Of a stretch of 64,000 nt of DNA, positions 40,670-48,668 are shown in pieces. A program made the translations under genes and the position numbers. Numbering within the stretch: position 1 is the stretch's first letter; each line of letters opens with the position of its first letter. Under the pieces are notes generated by a model. That model had not been told where the DNA came from, made no database searches, and was given only the letters and a program-made list of their open reading frames with translations. The DNA comes from Caryophanales bacterium (lineage in GTDB: Bacteria > Bacillota > Bacilli > Bacillales > Bacillaceae_J), in assembly GCA_012840465.1 (NCBI GenBank), contig DULJ01000086.1:62001-126000 (forward strand), in the 5' to 3' direction.

Positions 40670-41569
40670 ATGTTAACAGATTTGCACATTGCTGTTATTG
40701 GCGGTGATGCCCGTCAATTAGAGGTAATCCGTAAATTAACAGAATTAGATGCAAAGTTATCTTTAGTTGGATTTAATCAACTAGATCACGTTTTTTCCGG
40801 GTCCACCAAGAAAGAAATGGCTGAGTTAGATTTTTCCGAAATTGATGCCATCATTTTACCTGTTAAAGGTACAAATTTGACAGGAGAAGTGGAGACTATT
40901 TTTTCAAACGAAAAAATAGTCTTGGAGCAAGATATGCTTAAAAAAACGCCCGAACAATGCATTGTATTTTCGGGTATTAGCAATCAGTATTTAGACGGGA
41001 TTTGTAGCGATTCGGGACGGAAGCTAGTCAAGCTTTTTGAACGAAACGATGTTGCCATTTACAACTCGATCCCAACGGTAGAGGGAACGATTATGATGGC
41101 GATTCAACATACGGATATAACCATACACGGCTCAAATGTTGTTGTGATTGGTTTAGGTAGAGTTGGAATGTCGGTTGCAAGAACCTTTGCCTGTCTAGGG
41201 GCAAAAGTTAAGGTTGGCGCTCGAAAATTAGAGGATATTGCGAGAATTACGGAAATGGGACTTAAGTCGTTTTTAACATACAATTTAATTGATGAGGTTG
41301 AACAGGCGGATATTGTTATTAATACTGTTCCTTATTTAGTTGTAACAGCGAAGGTTATTTCGCAAATGCCGCTTCATACGGTCATTATCGATTTAGCCTC
41401 AAAACCAGGGGGAACGGACTTTAGATATGCAGAAAAAAGAGGTGTAAAAGCATTGTTGGCACCAAGTCTTCCTGGCATAGTCGCCCCGAAAACAGCCGGT
41501 AAGATTGTCGCTAATGTTATTTCCCAAATACTCACAGAAGAGCTACAATTAGGAAAGGAGAAATCATAA
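40670..41569 (+). CDS. dpaA: Dipicolinate synthase subunit A (SpoVFA)
   Basis: 299 residues. With DpaB it converts dihydroxy-tetrahydrodipicolinate to dipicolinic acid in the mother cell for the spore core. The N-terminal Rossmann-like start IAVIGGDARQLEVI is followed by a second NAD(P)-binding site VVVIGLGRVGMSVARTFACLG near residue 160. Late motifs are SKPGGTDFRYAEKRG and LPGIVAPKTAGKI. ATG 40670 follows AAGGTG; the longer frame from 40445 crosses the repeat. In B. subtilis it is SigK-dependent; I could not identify that promoter here with confidence. Confidence 0.96.
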   Translation: MLTDLHIAVIGGDARQLEVIRKLTELDAKLSLVGFNQLDHVFSGSTKKEMAELDFSEIDAIILPVKGTNLTGEVETIFSNEKIVLEQDMLKKTPEQCIVFSGISNQYLDGICSDSGRKLVKLFERNDVAIYNSIPTVEGTIMMAIQHTDITIHGSNVVVIGLGRVGMSVARTFACLGAKVKVGARKLEDIARITEMGLKSFLTYNLIDEVEQADIVINTVPYLVVTAKVISQMPLHTVIIDLASKPGGTDFRYAEKRGVKALLAPSLPGIVAPKTAGKIVANVISQILTEELQLGKEKS

Positions 41570-42169
41570 ATGACTCTTAAAGGTAAGCGAATCGGATTTG
41601 GATTAACCGGTTCCCATTGTACGTATGATGCTGTTATACCGCAACTTGAAAAACTTATTCAGGCAGGTGCAGATGTTAGACCTGTTGTTACCCATACAGT
41701 GAAAAGTACGACAACAAGATTTGGAAAAGGGGAAGAATGGTTAGCCAAACTTGAAGAATTAACCGGTAACCAAGTTATAACTACGATCGTAGAGGCGGAA
41801 CCGTTAGGACCTAAAATGCCTTTAGATTGCATGATAATTGCTCCGTTAACAGGCAATTCAATGAGTAAATTAGCCAATGCGTTAACAGATTCACCGGTAT
41901 TAATGGTAGCGAAGGCTACATTAAGAAATCTTAATCCAGTTGTTTTAGGTATTTCGACAAATGATGCCTTGGGTTTAAACGGAATGAATTTAATGAAATT
42001 AATGGCGACTAAAAATATCTATTTTATTCCCTTTGGTCAGGATGACCCAATCAAAAAACCAAATTCAATTGTTGCCAGAATGGATGCATTAGTTGATACT
42101 GTTGAAGCCGCAGTCGAAGGGCGGCAATTTCAACCTGTATTAATAGAAAGATATCGAGATGGTGAATAG
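41570..42169 (+). CDS. dpaB: Dipicolinate synthase subunit B (SpoVFB)
   Basis: Flavoprotein-fold partner of DpaA (199 residues). It shows the N-terminal GFGLTGSHCTYDAV and the PLTGNSMSKLANALTDSPVLMVAKATLRN core typical of the SpoVFB/flavoprotein family. It starts at the base after the dpaA stop, preceded by AAAGGAG inside dpaA, so the two are made together. The substrate comes from dapA, encoded downstream. Confidence 0.96.
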   Translation: MTLKGKRIGFGLTGSHCTYDAVIPQLEKLIQAGADVRPVVTHTVKSTTTRFGKGEEWLAKLEELTGNQVITTIVEAEPLGPKMPLDCMIIAPLTGNSMSKLANALTDSPVLMVAKATLRNLNPVVLGISTNDALGLNGMNLMKLMATKNIYFIPFGQDDPIKKPNSIVARMDALVDTVEAAVEGRQFQPVLIERYRDGE

Positions 42170-42308
42170 TCCGATTTTCTGTTAATATTAAAGTTGGTTA
42201 TAAAGTTCTTTCCTTCATGCCAGAATATGATAAAATAATCTTTATAATTTTTAAATTATAATAAATCGTTCTATTAAATAATTGTAATAGAGGGAAGGGG
42301 AATAAAGA

Positions 42309-43358
42309 ATGGAAAATGTAAAAGGATATCATGTAGCAGTAGTTGGAGCAACTGGAGCCGTAGGGGAGAAAATGTTATCTACTTTAGAGAAAAGAAACTT
42401 CCCAATTTCAAAACTTACATTATTATCTTCAGAACGGTCAGCAGGCAAAAAGCTTTTATTCAAAGGCGAAGAGCATGTTGTTCAGGTAGCTAAGCCTGAA
42501 AGCTTTGAAGGTGTTGATATTGCATTATTTAGTGCTGGCGGATCAGTCTCAAAACAATTAGCACCCGAAGCTGCAAAAAGAGGGGCGATTTGTGTGGATA
42601 ACACAAGTGCATTTCGAATGGATCCAGAGGTTCCATTAGTAGTATCAGAGGTAAATGAGGCTGATATTCAACAGCATAAAGGAATCATTGCTAATCCCAA
42701 CTGCTCAACGATCCAAATGGTTGTGGCATTAGAACCTATTAGAAAAGCATTTGGCTTAAATAAAGTCATTGTTTCAACGTATCAAGCAGTATCAGGTGCT
42801 GGCGCAATGGCAATTAAAGAAATGAAGGAACAATCCCAAGCTGTATTAAATGGGGAACCATTTACACCGGAAATATTACCATGTGGTGCAGATAAAAAGC
42901 ATTACCAAATTGCTTTTAATGCCATTCCGCAAATCGATAAATTCACAGAAAATGGATTCACGTTTGAAGAAATGAAAATGATTAATGAAACAAAGAAAAT
43001 CATGCATATGCCTGAATTATCAGTAGCGGCAACATGTGTGAGAATTCCTGTTGAATATGGACATTCCGAGTCAGTTTATATTGAAGTTGACAAAGAAGGC
43101 GTTACTGTCGAAGAGATGAAGGAGCTTTTGGCATCTGCTGAAGGAATTATTTTAGAAGATCAGCCGGAGGAGCAGGTTTATCCAATGGCATCAACAGCAG
43201 TTGGCAAATTAGAAACTTTCGTTGGTCGTATTCGTAAAGATTTAGATAATGATAAAGGATTCCACATGTGGATTGTTGCTGATAATTTACTTAAAGGCGC
43301 TGCATGGAATTCAGTTCAAATTGCGGAGCGCTTGATTTCATTAGGGATTGTAAAATAA
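42309..43358 (+). CDS. asd: Aspartate-semialdehyde dehydrogenase
   Basis: 349 residues. Reduces aspartyl phosphate to aspartate semialdehyde with NADPH, feeding lysine, DAP, threonine and methionine synthesis. The Rossmann motif [11 protein letters not shown] is at residues 13-23, catalytic Cys132 lies in NPNCSTIQM, and substrate-binding [12 protein letters not shown] is near 238-250. GAGGGAAGGGG precedes ATG. The 139-base AT-rich gap upstream probably holds its promoter, but no clear -35/-10 pair stood out. Confidence 0.97.
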   Translation: MENVKGYHVAVVGATGAVGEKMLSTLEKRNFPISKLTLLSSERSAGKKLLFKGEEHVVQVAKPESFEGVDIALFSAGGSVSKQLAPEAAKRGAICVDNTSAFRMDPEVPLVVSEVNEADIQQHKGIIANPNCSTIQMVVALEPIRKAFGLNKVIVSTYQAVSGAGAMAIKEMKEQSQAVLNGEPFTPEILPCGADKKHYQIAFNAIPQIDKFTENGFTFEEMKMINETKKIMHMPELSVAATCVRIPVEYGHSESVYIEVDKEGVTVEEMKELLASAEGIILEDQPEEQVYPMASTAVGKLETFVGRIRKDLDNDKGFHMWIVADNLLKGAAWNSVQIAERLISLGIVK

Positions 43359-43427
43359 ATCAAAATGATTTATTCAACTTGGCACTAGAATAAAAATAGA
43401 AAATTACAACTCAGAAGAGGTGTCTCG

Positions 43428-44630
43428 ATGAAAATCATCGTCCAAAAGTATGGTGGTACATCAGTTAAGGACGAAGATAGCCGGTTTCGTGCTATGTCAC
43501 ATATTGAAAATGCTTTGAGTGATGGCTATAAGGTCGTTGTAGTTGTATCGGCAATGGGGAGAAAAGGTGATCCCTATGCGACTGATACACTACAAAGTCT
43601 TGTAGATATCTTAAAGATCAGTAATCGTGAGCACGATTTATTGCTTTCCTGTGGAGAAACGATTTCTGCCATTGTTTTTTCGAATATGTTAAATACAAAC
43701 GGAATACCTGCGATCGCTTTAACAGGTGCACAGGCAGGTTTTCATACAAATGATGAGTATTCAAACGCAAAAATAATAGAAATGAGATGCGACCGTGTGC
43801 TAGAGGAACTTGAAGTTCATGATGTTGTCGTCGTGGCAGGATTTCAAGGGACTTCTAAAGCGGGTGAAGTAACCACTCTTGGTAGAGGTGGCAGCGACAC
43901 TTCGGCAGCGGCACTAGGTGTAGCCCTAAACGCGGAATTTATCGATATTTTTACTGATGTGGAGGGGGTAATGACCGCTGATCCTCGAATTGTCGAGGGG
44001 GCGCGTCCTTTAACGGTTATGACCTATAATGAGATATGTAACTTAGCGCATCAAGGTGCAAAGGTCATTCACCCCCGTGCAGTTGAAATAGCTATGCAGG
44101 CAAAGGTTCCGCTTAGGGTACGGTCAACATATTTAGAGGGACCAGGAACACTTGTTACTTCGGCTGTTGTGAATACAAAAGGCAGTGACATTCACGATCG
44201 AGTTGTTACTGGGATTGCCCACGTTCCCAATGTTACACAAATAACGGTAACACCGATTGAAGGGCATTATAATATTCAATCCGAAGTTTTCAAAGCAATG
44301 GCTCTAGAAGGAATCAGTGTAGATTTTATTAATATTTCACTAAATGCAATCATATATACTGTCATGGACAAAATGACAGACCGTGCAATTGCCGTATTAA
44401 AGGAATTAGGGTATGAGCCGAAAGTAATTCGAAACTGTGCCAAAGTTTCGGCGGTTGGTGCAGGAATGACCGGGGTTCCTGGAGTTACGGCTAGAATTGT
44501 AAGTGCACTTTCTAAGGAAGGGATTCAAATTCTTCAGTCAGCTGATAGTCATACAACCATTTGGGTCCTTGTTCATGAGGAAGACATGGTTCGGGCTGTA
44601 AATTCATTACATGCCGAATTTTGTCAATAG
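43428..44630 (+). CDS. dapG: Aspartokinase I, diaminopimelate-sensitive type
   Basis: Phosphorylates aspartate as the first step of the DAP/lysine pathway (400 residues). KYGGTSVKDEDS is at residues 6-17 and GRGGSDTSAAALG near 155; two C-terminal ACT domains start around residue 260. In B. subtilis DapG is the isozyme feeding DAP and dipicolinate. Its context between asd and dapA supports this choice over LysC/ThrD. The stop is immediately overlapped by a palindromic repeat. Confidence 0.94.
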   Translation: MKIIVQKYGGTSVKDEDSRFRAMSHIENALSDGYKVVVVVSAMGRKGDPYATDTLQSLVDILKISNREHDLLLSCGETISAIVFSNMLNTNGIPAIALTGAQAGFHTNDEYSNAKIIEMRCDRVLEELEVHDVVVVAGFQGTSKAGEVTTLGRGGSDTSAAALGVALNAEFIDIFTDVEGVMTADPRIVEGARPLTVMTYNEICNLAHQGAKVIHPRAVEIAMQAKVPLRVRSTYLEGPGTLVTSAVVNTKGSDIHDRVVTGIAHVPNVTQITVTPIEGHYNIQSEVFKAMALEGISVDFINISLNAIIYTVMDKMTDRAIAVLKELGYEPKVIRNCAKVSAVGAGMTGVPGVTARIVSALSKEGIQILQSADSHTTIWVLVHEEDMVRAVNSLHAEFCQ

Positions 44631-44738
44631 AAAAGCGAAAGCGCCCGTTAAGCGCACGACAAAACTGGAGCATATTGATGTTGACTTATCATAGGGAGAT
44701 GGGTGAAGTCCATTAGTCGCTGGGCGCTGTAGCTGGAC
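44630..44738 (-). repeat. Dispersed palindromic repeat, copy 4 (long variant)
   Basis: Reverse-oriented copy of 109 bases whose first base is the last base of the dapG stop codon. The ends (GAAAAGCGAAAGCGCCCGTTAAGCG and TTAGTCGCTGGGCGCTGTAGCTGGAC in separate blocks) match the family. About 50 extra bases fill the centre, compared with copies at 40498 and 47415. Confidence 0.82.
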
Positions 44739-44772
44739 GGTGAAATATGAATTTGTAAGGGGTTGAACAAGA

Positions 44773-45639
44773 ATGGTTTTTGGTCGTGTTGGTACAGCCA
44801 TGGTAACACCATTTGATGGAAAAGGTAATATTGACTTCGATAAGGTTACGGATTTAGTGAACTATTTGTTGGATAATGGAACGGATTCGCTGATCGTGGC
44901 TGGAACCACAGGAGAATCTCCGACTCTAACAACAGAAGAGAAAGTTGCTTTATATCATCACGTCGTGGAAGTGGTGAATGGCAGAGTTCCAGTAGTTGCT
45001 GGGACTGGTAGCAATGATACTCGGGCCTCAATTGAACTTACAAAAAAAGCAGAAGAGGTTGGAGCAAATGCGATCATGCTTGTTGCCCCTTACTACAACA
45101 AACCGGACCAAGATGGGTTATATGAGCATTTTAAGGCAATCGCTAATGAAACGAATCTACCAGTTATGATGTACAATATTCCGGGACGATGCAGTATTAA
45201 TATCGCTGTAGATACGATTGTAAAATTATCGAAGGTTAAGAATATTGTTGCTGTGAAGGAAGCAAGCGGAGACTTAAATGCTATGACGGAAATTATTTCA
45301 CTTACGGATGACGATTTCTATTTATACACCGGTGATGATAGCAACACATTGCCAGTATTATCAATTGGTGGAAGAGGAGTTATTTCTGTCGCTTCCCACA
45401 TTATCGGAAATGAAATGCAAGAAATGATTTCACTATTTGAAAGTGGAGATGTAAAAAAAGCGGCCGGGTTACACCAGCGTTTATTGCCGATCATGAAAGG
45501 GCTGTTTATCGGACCTAATCCGGTGCCCCTTAAGTATGCATTACAGGCAAAAGGAGTCGACACTGGTTCTGTAAGGTTGCCGTTAGTCCCACTGCAAATG
45601 GAAAAGCAATTCATAATTGATGATTTATTAAAAAAATAA
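44773..45639 (+). CDS. dapA: 4-hydroxy-tetrahydrodipicolinate synthase
   Basis: Class I aldolase-type enzyme of 288 residues condensing pyruvate with aspartate semialdehyde. Schiff-base Lys162 is in VAVKEASGD, and GTTGESPTLT is near residues 43-52. The catalytic Tyr lies in YNIPGRC near 134. Its product supplies both DAP for peptidoglycan and the dipicolinate made by DpaAB. AAGGGGTTG lies upstream of the ATG. A terminator overlaps its stop. Confidence 0.97.
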   Translation: MVFGRVGTAMVTPFDGKGNIDFDKVTDLVNYLLDNGTDSLIVAGTTGESPTLTTEEKVALYHHVVEVVNGRVPVVAGTGSNDTRASIELTKKAEEVGANAIMLVAPYYNKPDQDGLYEHFKAIANETNLPVMMYNIPGRCSINIAVDTIVKLSKVKNIVAVKEASGDLNAMTEIISLTDDDFYLYTGDDSNTLPVLSIGGRGVISVASHIIGNEMQEMISLFESGDVKKAAGLHQRLLPIMKGLFIGPNPVPLKYALQAKGVDTGSVRLPLVPLQMEKQFIIDDLLKK

Positions 45640-45667
45640 AAACGAGCCTATATTTAGGCTCGTTTTT
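45638..45667 (+). terminator. Rho-independent terminator after dapA
   Basis: AAAACGAGCC pairs with GGCTCGTTTT around a short AT-rich loop, with T run. It closes the asd-dapG-dapA block. Confidence 0.92.
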
Positions 45668-45669
45668 AC

Positions 45670-45699
45670 TTGTACTAAAATTCTCCAATACGGTATAAT
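45670..45699 (+). promoter_or_regulatory. Candidate SigA promoter for rnjB
   Basis: TTGTAC (45670-45675) and TATAAT (45694-45699) are 18 bases apart, right after the dapA terminator and about 50 bases before rnjB. Confidence 0.65.
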
Positions 45700-45747
45700 A
45701 AATGCAAGTGACTTAGAGCGGTTCAAAACTGAATAGGAGGATAAGAA

Positions 45748-47415
45748 TTGGTAAAGAAAGAAAACAATCCAGTTAGAATATTTGCTCTTGGGGGCCTAGG
45801 GGAAATCGGTAAAAATATGTATGTCGTTGAAGTAGGTCCTGAAATCTATTGTATCGATGCTGGATTAAAATTACCGGAAGATGAATTGCTTGGAATCGAC
45901 GCAGTAATCCCAGATATTACATATCTACAAGAAAATGTTTCTCGAATTAAAGGGATCTTTCTTACCCATGGGCATGAGGACCATATTGGGTCGTTAACTT
46001 ATGTCTTAAGACGCATTCGAGTTCCAATATATGGAACAAAGTTGACGATCGGGTTAGTTGCTAATTTATTAGAGGAATCGGGATTGAAATATGGTAATTT
46101 GCTAAAGGAAATTCATGCAGATACGATTTTAGAATTTGAATATGCTAATGTATCTTTTTTTAGGACAACTCATAGTATTCCCGATTCAGTGGGGGTTGTA
46201 GTGCACACTTCGCATGGTGCGGTCGTTCATACTGGGGACTTTAAATTAGATCAAACGCCGGCAGACGGTGTTCGCTTTGACTTCTTTAAAATGTCCAAGC
46301 TAGGAAAAGAAGGTGTTCTTTGCCTCTTATCTGATAGCACGAATGCGGAAATTCCTGGTACGACAGGATCAGAAAGCTCAGTAGGTGAAGAACTGTGCGA
46401 TTGTATCCGCACGGCTGAAGGACGTGTTATTGTTGCGACCTTCGCTTCCAATATACATCGGATCCAACAAGTATTTGATGCAGCTGTGCTGACGGATAGA
46501 AAGATTGCTATCATTGGCAATAGTATGAAACGAGTTATCGAAATATCGATGGAGTTAGGCTATCTTGATATTCCAGATAAATTAATGATACCGATTTCAG
46601 ATATTGAAAAATGGAATGATCAGCGTGTTCTCATCTTAACTACCGGTGTTCAGGGAGAACCTTTAGAGGCCTTGGGAAGAATGGCAAATAAATCACATAA
46701 GAAGACGTCCATCAAACCAGGCGATACTGTGATTATTGCTGCCTCAACGATACCAGGTCATGAAAAGCTGGTTTCAACTACGATAGATATACTTTTTAGG
46801 GCAGGAGCTAATGTTATTTACGGGCAAAGAAAAATAAATGTCTCCGGACACGCTAGTCAAGAAGAGTTAAAAATGATGATCAGTGTCATGAATCCTATGT
46901 TTTTTATCCCGATCCAGGGTGAATATAAGATGCAGCGGGCCCATGCTAGAATTGCTGAAAATACGGGGATGGATTCAGACCAAATCTTTATAATGGAAAA
47001 TGGAGATGTTTTTGAGTATAAAAACGACCAAGCACAGATAGCTGGAAAAGTTCCAGCTGGCAATGTGTTAATAGATGGTTTAGGGATTGGTGATGTCGGT
47101 AACATCGTCTTAAGAGACCGTCGACTATTATCCCAGGATGGAATATTAATCGTCGTCGTTACTTTATCAAAAGAAAAGAATCAAATTATTTCTGGACCTG
47201 AAATCATCTCAAGGGGATTTGTCTATGTAAGGGAATCCGAAGAATTATTTGATAAATCAAATGAAATTGTGCAGCAGATTATTCTGAAATGCATGAAAGA
47301 TCGTACAATCGATTGGTCAACTTTAAAAACAAGTATTCGAGAATCGCTTAGTCACTTTTTATTCGAAAAAACAAAGAGAAGACCAATGATTTTGCCGATC
47401 ATAATGGAAGTATAG
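45748..47415 (+). CDS. rnjB: Ribonuclease J2-position protein (RnjB)
   Basis: 555 residues of the RNase J family: metallo-β-lactamase domain, β-CASP domain and C-terminal domain. The zinc motif H74-G-H-E-D-H79 is complete, with HSIPDSVG, HTGDFKLDQ, SDSTNAE and SGHASQEELK also present. Gene position and C terminus (FEKTKRRPMILPIIMEV) fit B. subtilis RnjB. From memory that protein has a less perfect zinc motif, so this one looks more J1-like at the active site. The start is TTG 45748 after AGGAGG. Confidence 0.93.
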   Translation: MVKKENNPVRIFALGGLGEIGKNMYVVEVGPEIYCIDAGLKLPEDELLGIDAVIPDITYLQENVSRIKGIFLTHGHEDHIGSLTYVLRRIRVPIYGTKLTIGLVANLLEESGLKYGNLLKEIHADTILEFEYANVSFFRTTHSIPDSVGVVVHTSHGAVVHTGDFKLDQTPADGVRFDFFKMSKLGKEGVLCLLSDSTNAEIPGTTGSESSVGEELCDCIRTAEGRVIVATFASNIHRIQQVFDAAVLTDRKIAIIGNSMKRVIEISMELGYLDIPDKLMIPISDIEKWNDQRVLILTTGVQGEPLEALGRMANKSHKKTSIKPGDTVIIAASTIPGHEKLVSTTIDILFRAGANVIYGQRKINVSGHASQEELKMMISVMNPMFFIPIQGEYKMQRAHARIAENTGMDSDQIFIMENGDVFEYKNDQAQIAGKVPAGNVLIDGLGIGDVGNIVLRDRRLLSQDGILIVVVTLSKEKNQIISGPEIISRGFVYVRESEELFDKSNEIVQQIILKCMKDRTIDWSTLKTSIRESLSHFLFEKTKRRPMILPIIMEV

Positions 47416-47473
47416 AAAAGCGGAAGCGCCCGTTTAGCGAAGTTCACGAGTCGCTGGGCGCTGAAGCTGGACA
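47415..47473 (-). repeat. Dispersed palindromic repeat, copy 5
   Basis: A clean 59-base reverse-oriented copy: GAAAAGCGGAAGCGCCC, centre GTTTAGCGAAGTTCACGAG, then TCGCTGGGCGCTGAAGCTGGACA. Its first base is the last base of the rnjB stop codon, the same arrangement as copy 4 at dapG. Confidence 0.88.
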
Positions 47474-47482
47474 AGGAAAACG

Positions 47483-47515
47483 GAACTGACTACATTTGGT
47501 CAGTTCTTTTCTTTT
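47483..47515 (+). terminator. Rho-independent terminator after rnjB
   Basis: GAACTGAC pairs with GTCAGTTC around an 8-base loop, followed by TTTTCTTTT. Confidence 0.88.
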
Positions 47516-47581
47516 ATAGAATTAAATACTCTATTGGGATTCATACTATAGATACTTTGATTTTATGAAAGGAGTTCCATT

Positions 47582-48349
47582 ATGGCACATTACGAAAACA
47601 AACCGTCCATGGAGCAAAACGATTCCGATCAGGAACAAAAAGATGTTAAAGAATCTTTAGTAGATAAAATTCAACAATTAGGACAAACGAACGTACCCCA
47701 AATGGGGCAAGAATCAAATATACATTGCTTAACAATCATCGGGCAAATTGAAGGGCATATGCAATTACCACCACAAAATAAAACAACTAAGTATGAACAT
47801 TTAATCCCCCAAATCGTAGCGATTGAGCAAAATGCGAAAATTGAAGGGCTATTGCTAATTTTGAATACGGTTGGTGGTGATGTTGAAGCCGGTCTTGCTA
47901 TTTCTGAAATGATTGCATCTTTATCGAAGCCGACCGTGTCGATTGTACTCGGCGGCGGTCATTCGATTGGGGTTCCGATTGCGGTAAGCACTGATTATTC
48001 GTTCATTGCTGAAACGGCAACAATGACGATCCACCCTGTTCGTTTAACAGGTCTTGTTATTGGGGTCCCGCAAACGTTTGAATACTTAGATAAGATGCAA
48101 GAAAGAGTTGTCACTTTCGTGACATCGCATTCCAACATTACGGAAGATCGTTTTAAGGAATTAATGCTCTCAAAAGGAAATCTAACCCGTGATATTGGTA
48201 CTAATGTTGTCGGAAAGGATGCTGTAAAATACGGTCTTATTAATGAGGTTGGGGGGGTTGGCAAGGCATTAGCAAAATTAAACCAATTGATTGAGGAAAA
48301 ACGGATGACGATGTCTACTCCGGCTACCGAAGGGGAGATCCTGCAATGA
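47582..48349 (+). CDS. tepA: ClpP-like serine protease family protein TepA
   Basis: 255 residues of the ClpP/crotonase fold. After a charged N-terminal part (about 1-45), the nucleophile Ser128 sits in GGGHSIGVP, with the catalytic His in [11 protein letters not shown] near 153 and a [13 protein letters not shown] stretch near 102. Described in B. subtilis as a translocation-enhancing or signal-peptide-degrading protein; the exact substrate is uncertain. AAAGGAG precedes the ATG. The stop overlaps ylzJ by 4 bases (ATGA). Confidence 0.92.
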   Translation: MAHYENKPSMEQNDSDQEQKDVKESLVDKIQQLGQTNVPQMGQESNIHCLTIIGQIEGHMQLPPQNKTTKYEHLIPQIVAIEQNAKIEGLLLILNTVGGDVEAGLAISEMIASLSKPTVSIVLGGGHSIGVPIAVSTDYSFIAETATMTIHPVRLTGLVIGVPQTFEYLDKMQERVVTFVTSHSNITEDRFKELMLSKGNLTRDIGTNVVGKDAVKYGLINEVGGVGKALAKLNQLIEEKRMTMSTPATEGEILQ

Positions 48350-48567
48350 TTATGTATACGACAATGCCGCATGAATTAATTTTTCAAGAAAATCTTGATG
48401 CCTATTCTAAACAGTCAATCATAAATATTAATGGATTATCATTAGTAGTGGAGTCTTTATCCAATGAAGAATGCCGGGTTGTCCAAGTTTTAAGTACAAA
48501 TCCAAATGATTTTTTAAATAATGCTTACTCACCGGGGGCAATTATCATGTTGAAACCACAATTTTAG
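48346..48567 (+). CDS. ylzJ: YlzJ-like protein, function unknown
   Basis: 73-residue protein with no membrane segment. It has a hydrophobic β-rich pattern ([10 protein letters not shown]) and an ending [13 protein letters not shown] typical of the YlzJ family. It overlaps tepA by 4 bases, as in other Bacillus, so it probably works with or alongside TepA, but no function is known to me. A terminator follows. Confidence 0.85.
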   Translation: MIMYTTMPHELIFQENLDAYSKQSIININGLSLVVESLSNEECRVVQVLSTNPNDFLNNAYSPGAIIMLKPQF

Positions 48568-48610
48568 GACGATTTTATTAACAGTATGGTATAATAAATA
48601 AAAACGAACG

Positions 48611-48642
48611 AAGCAGCCTTTTACTCGGCTGCTTTCCTTTTT
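48611..48642 (+). terminator. Rho-independent terminator after ylzJ
   Basis: AAGCAGCC pairs with GGCTGCTT around TTTTACTC, then CCTTTTTT. Confidence 0.9.
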
Positions 48643-48668
48643 TACAATTTTAGATCAAGGTGATTGAT

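Noticed and set aside
28042-47473. Dispersed repeats as CRISPR or as rho-independent terminators only
   Set aside because: They are single, scattered copies in both orientations, often beside a separate perfect terminator, and have no regular spacing.
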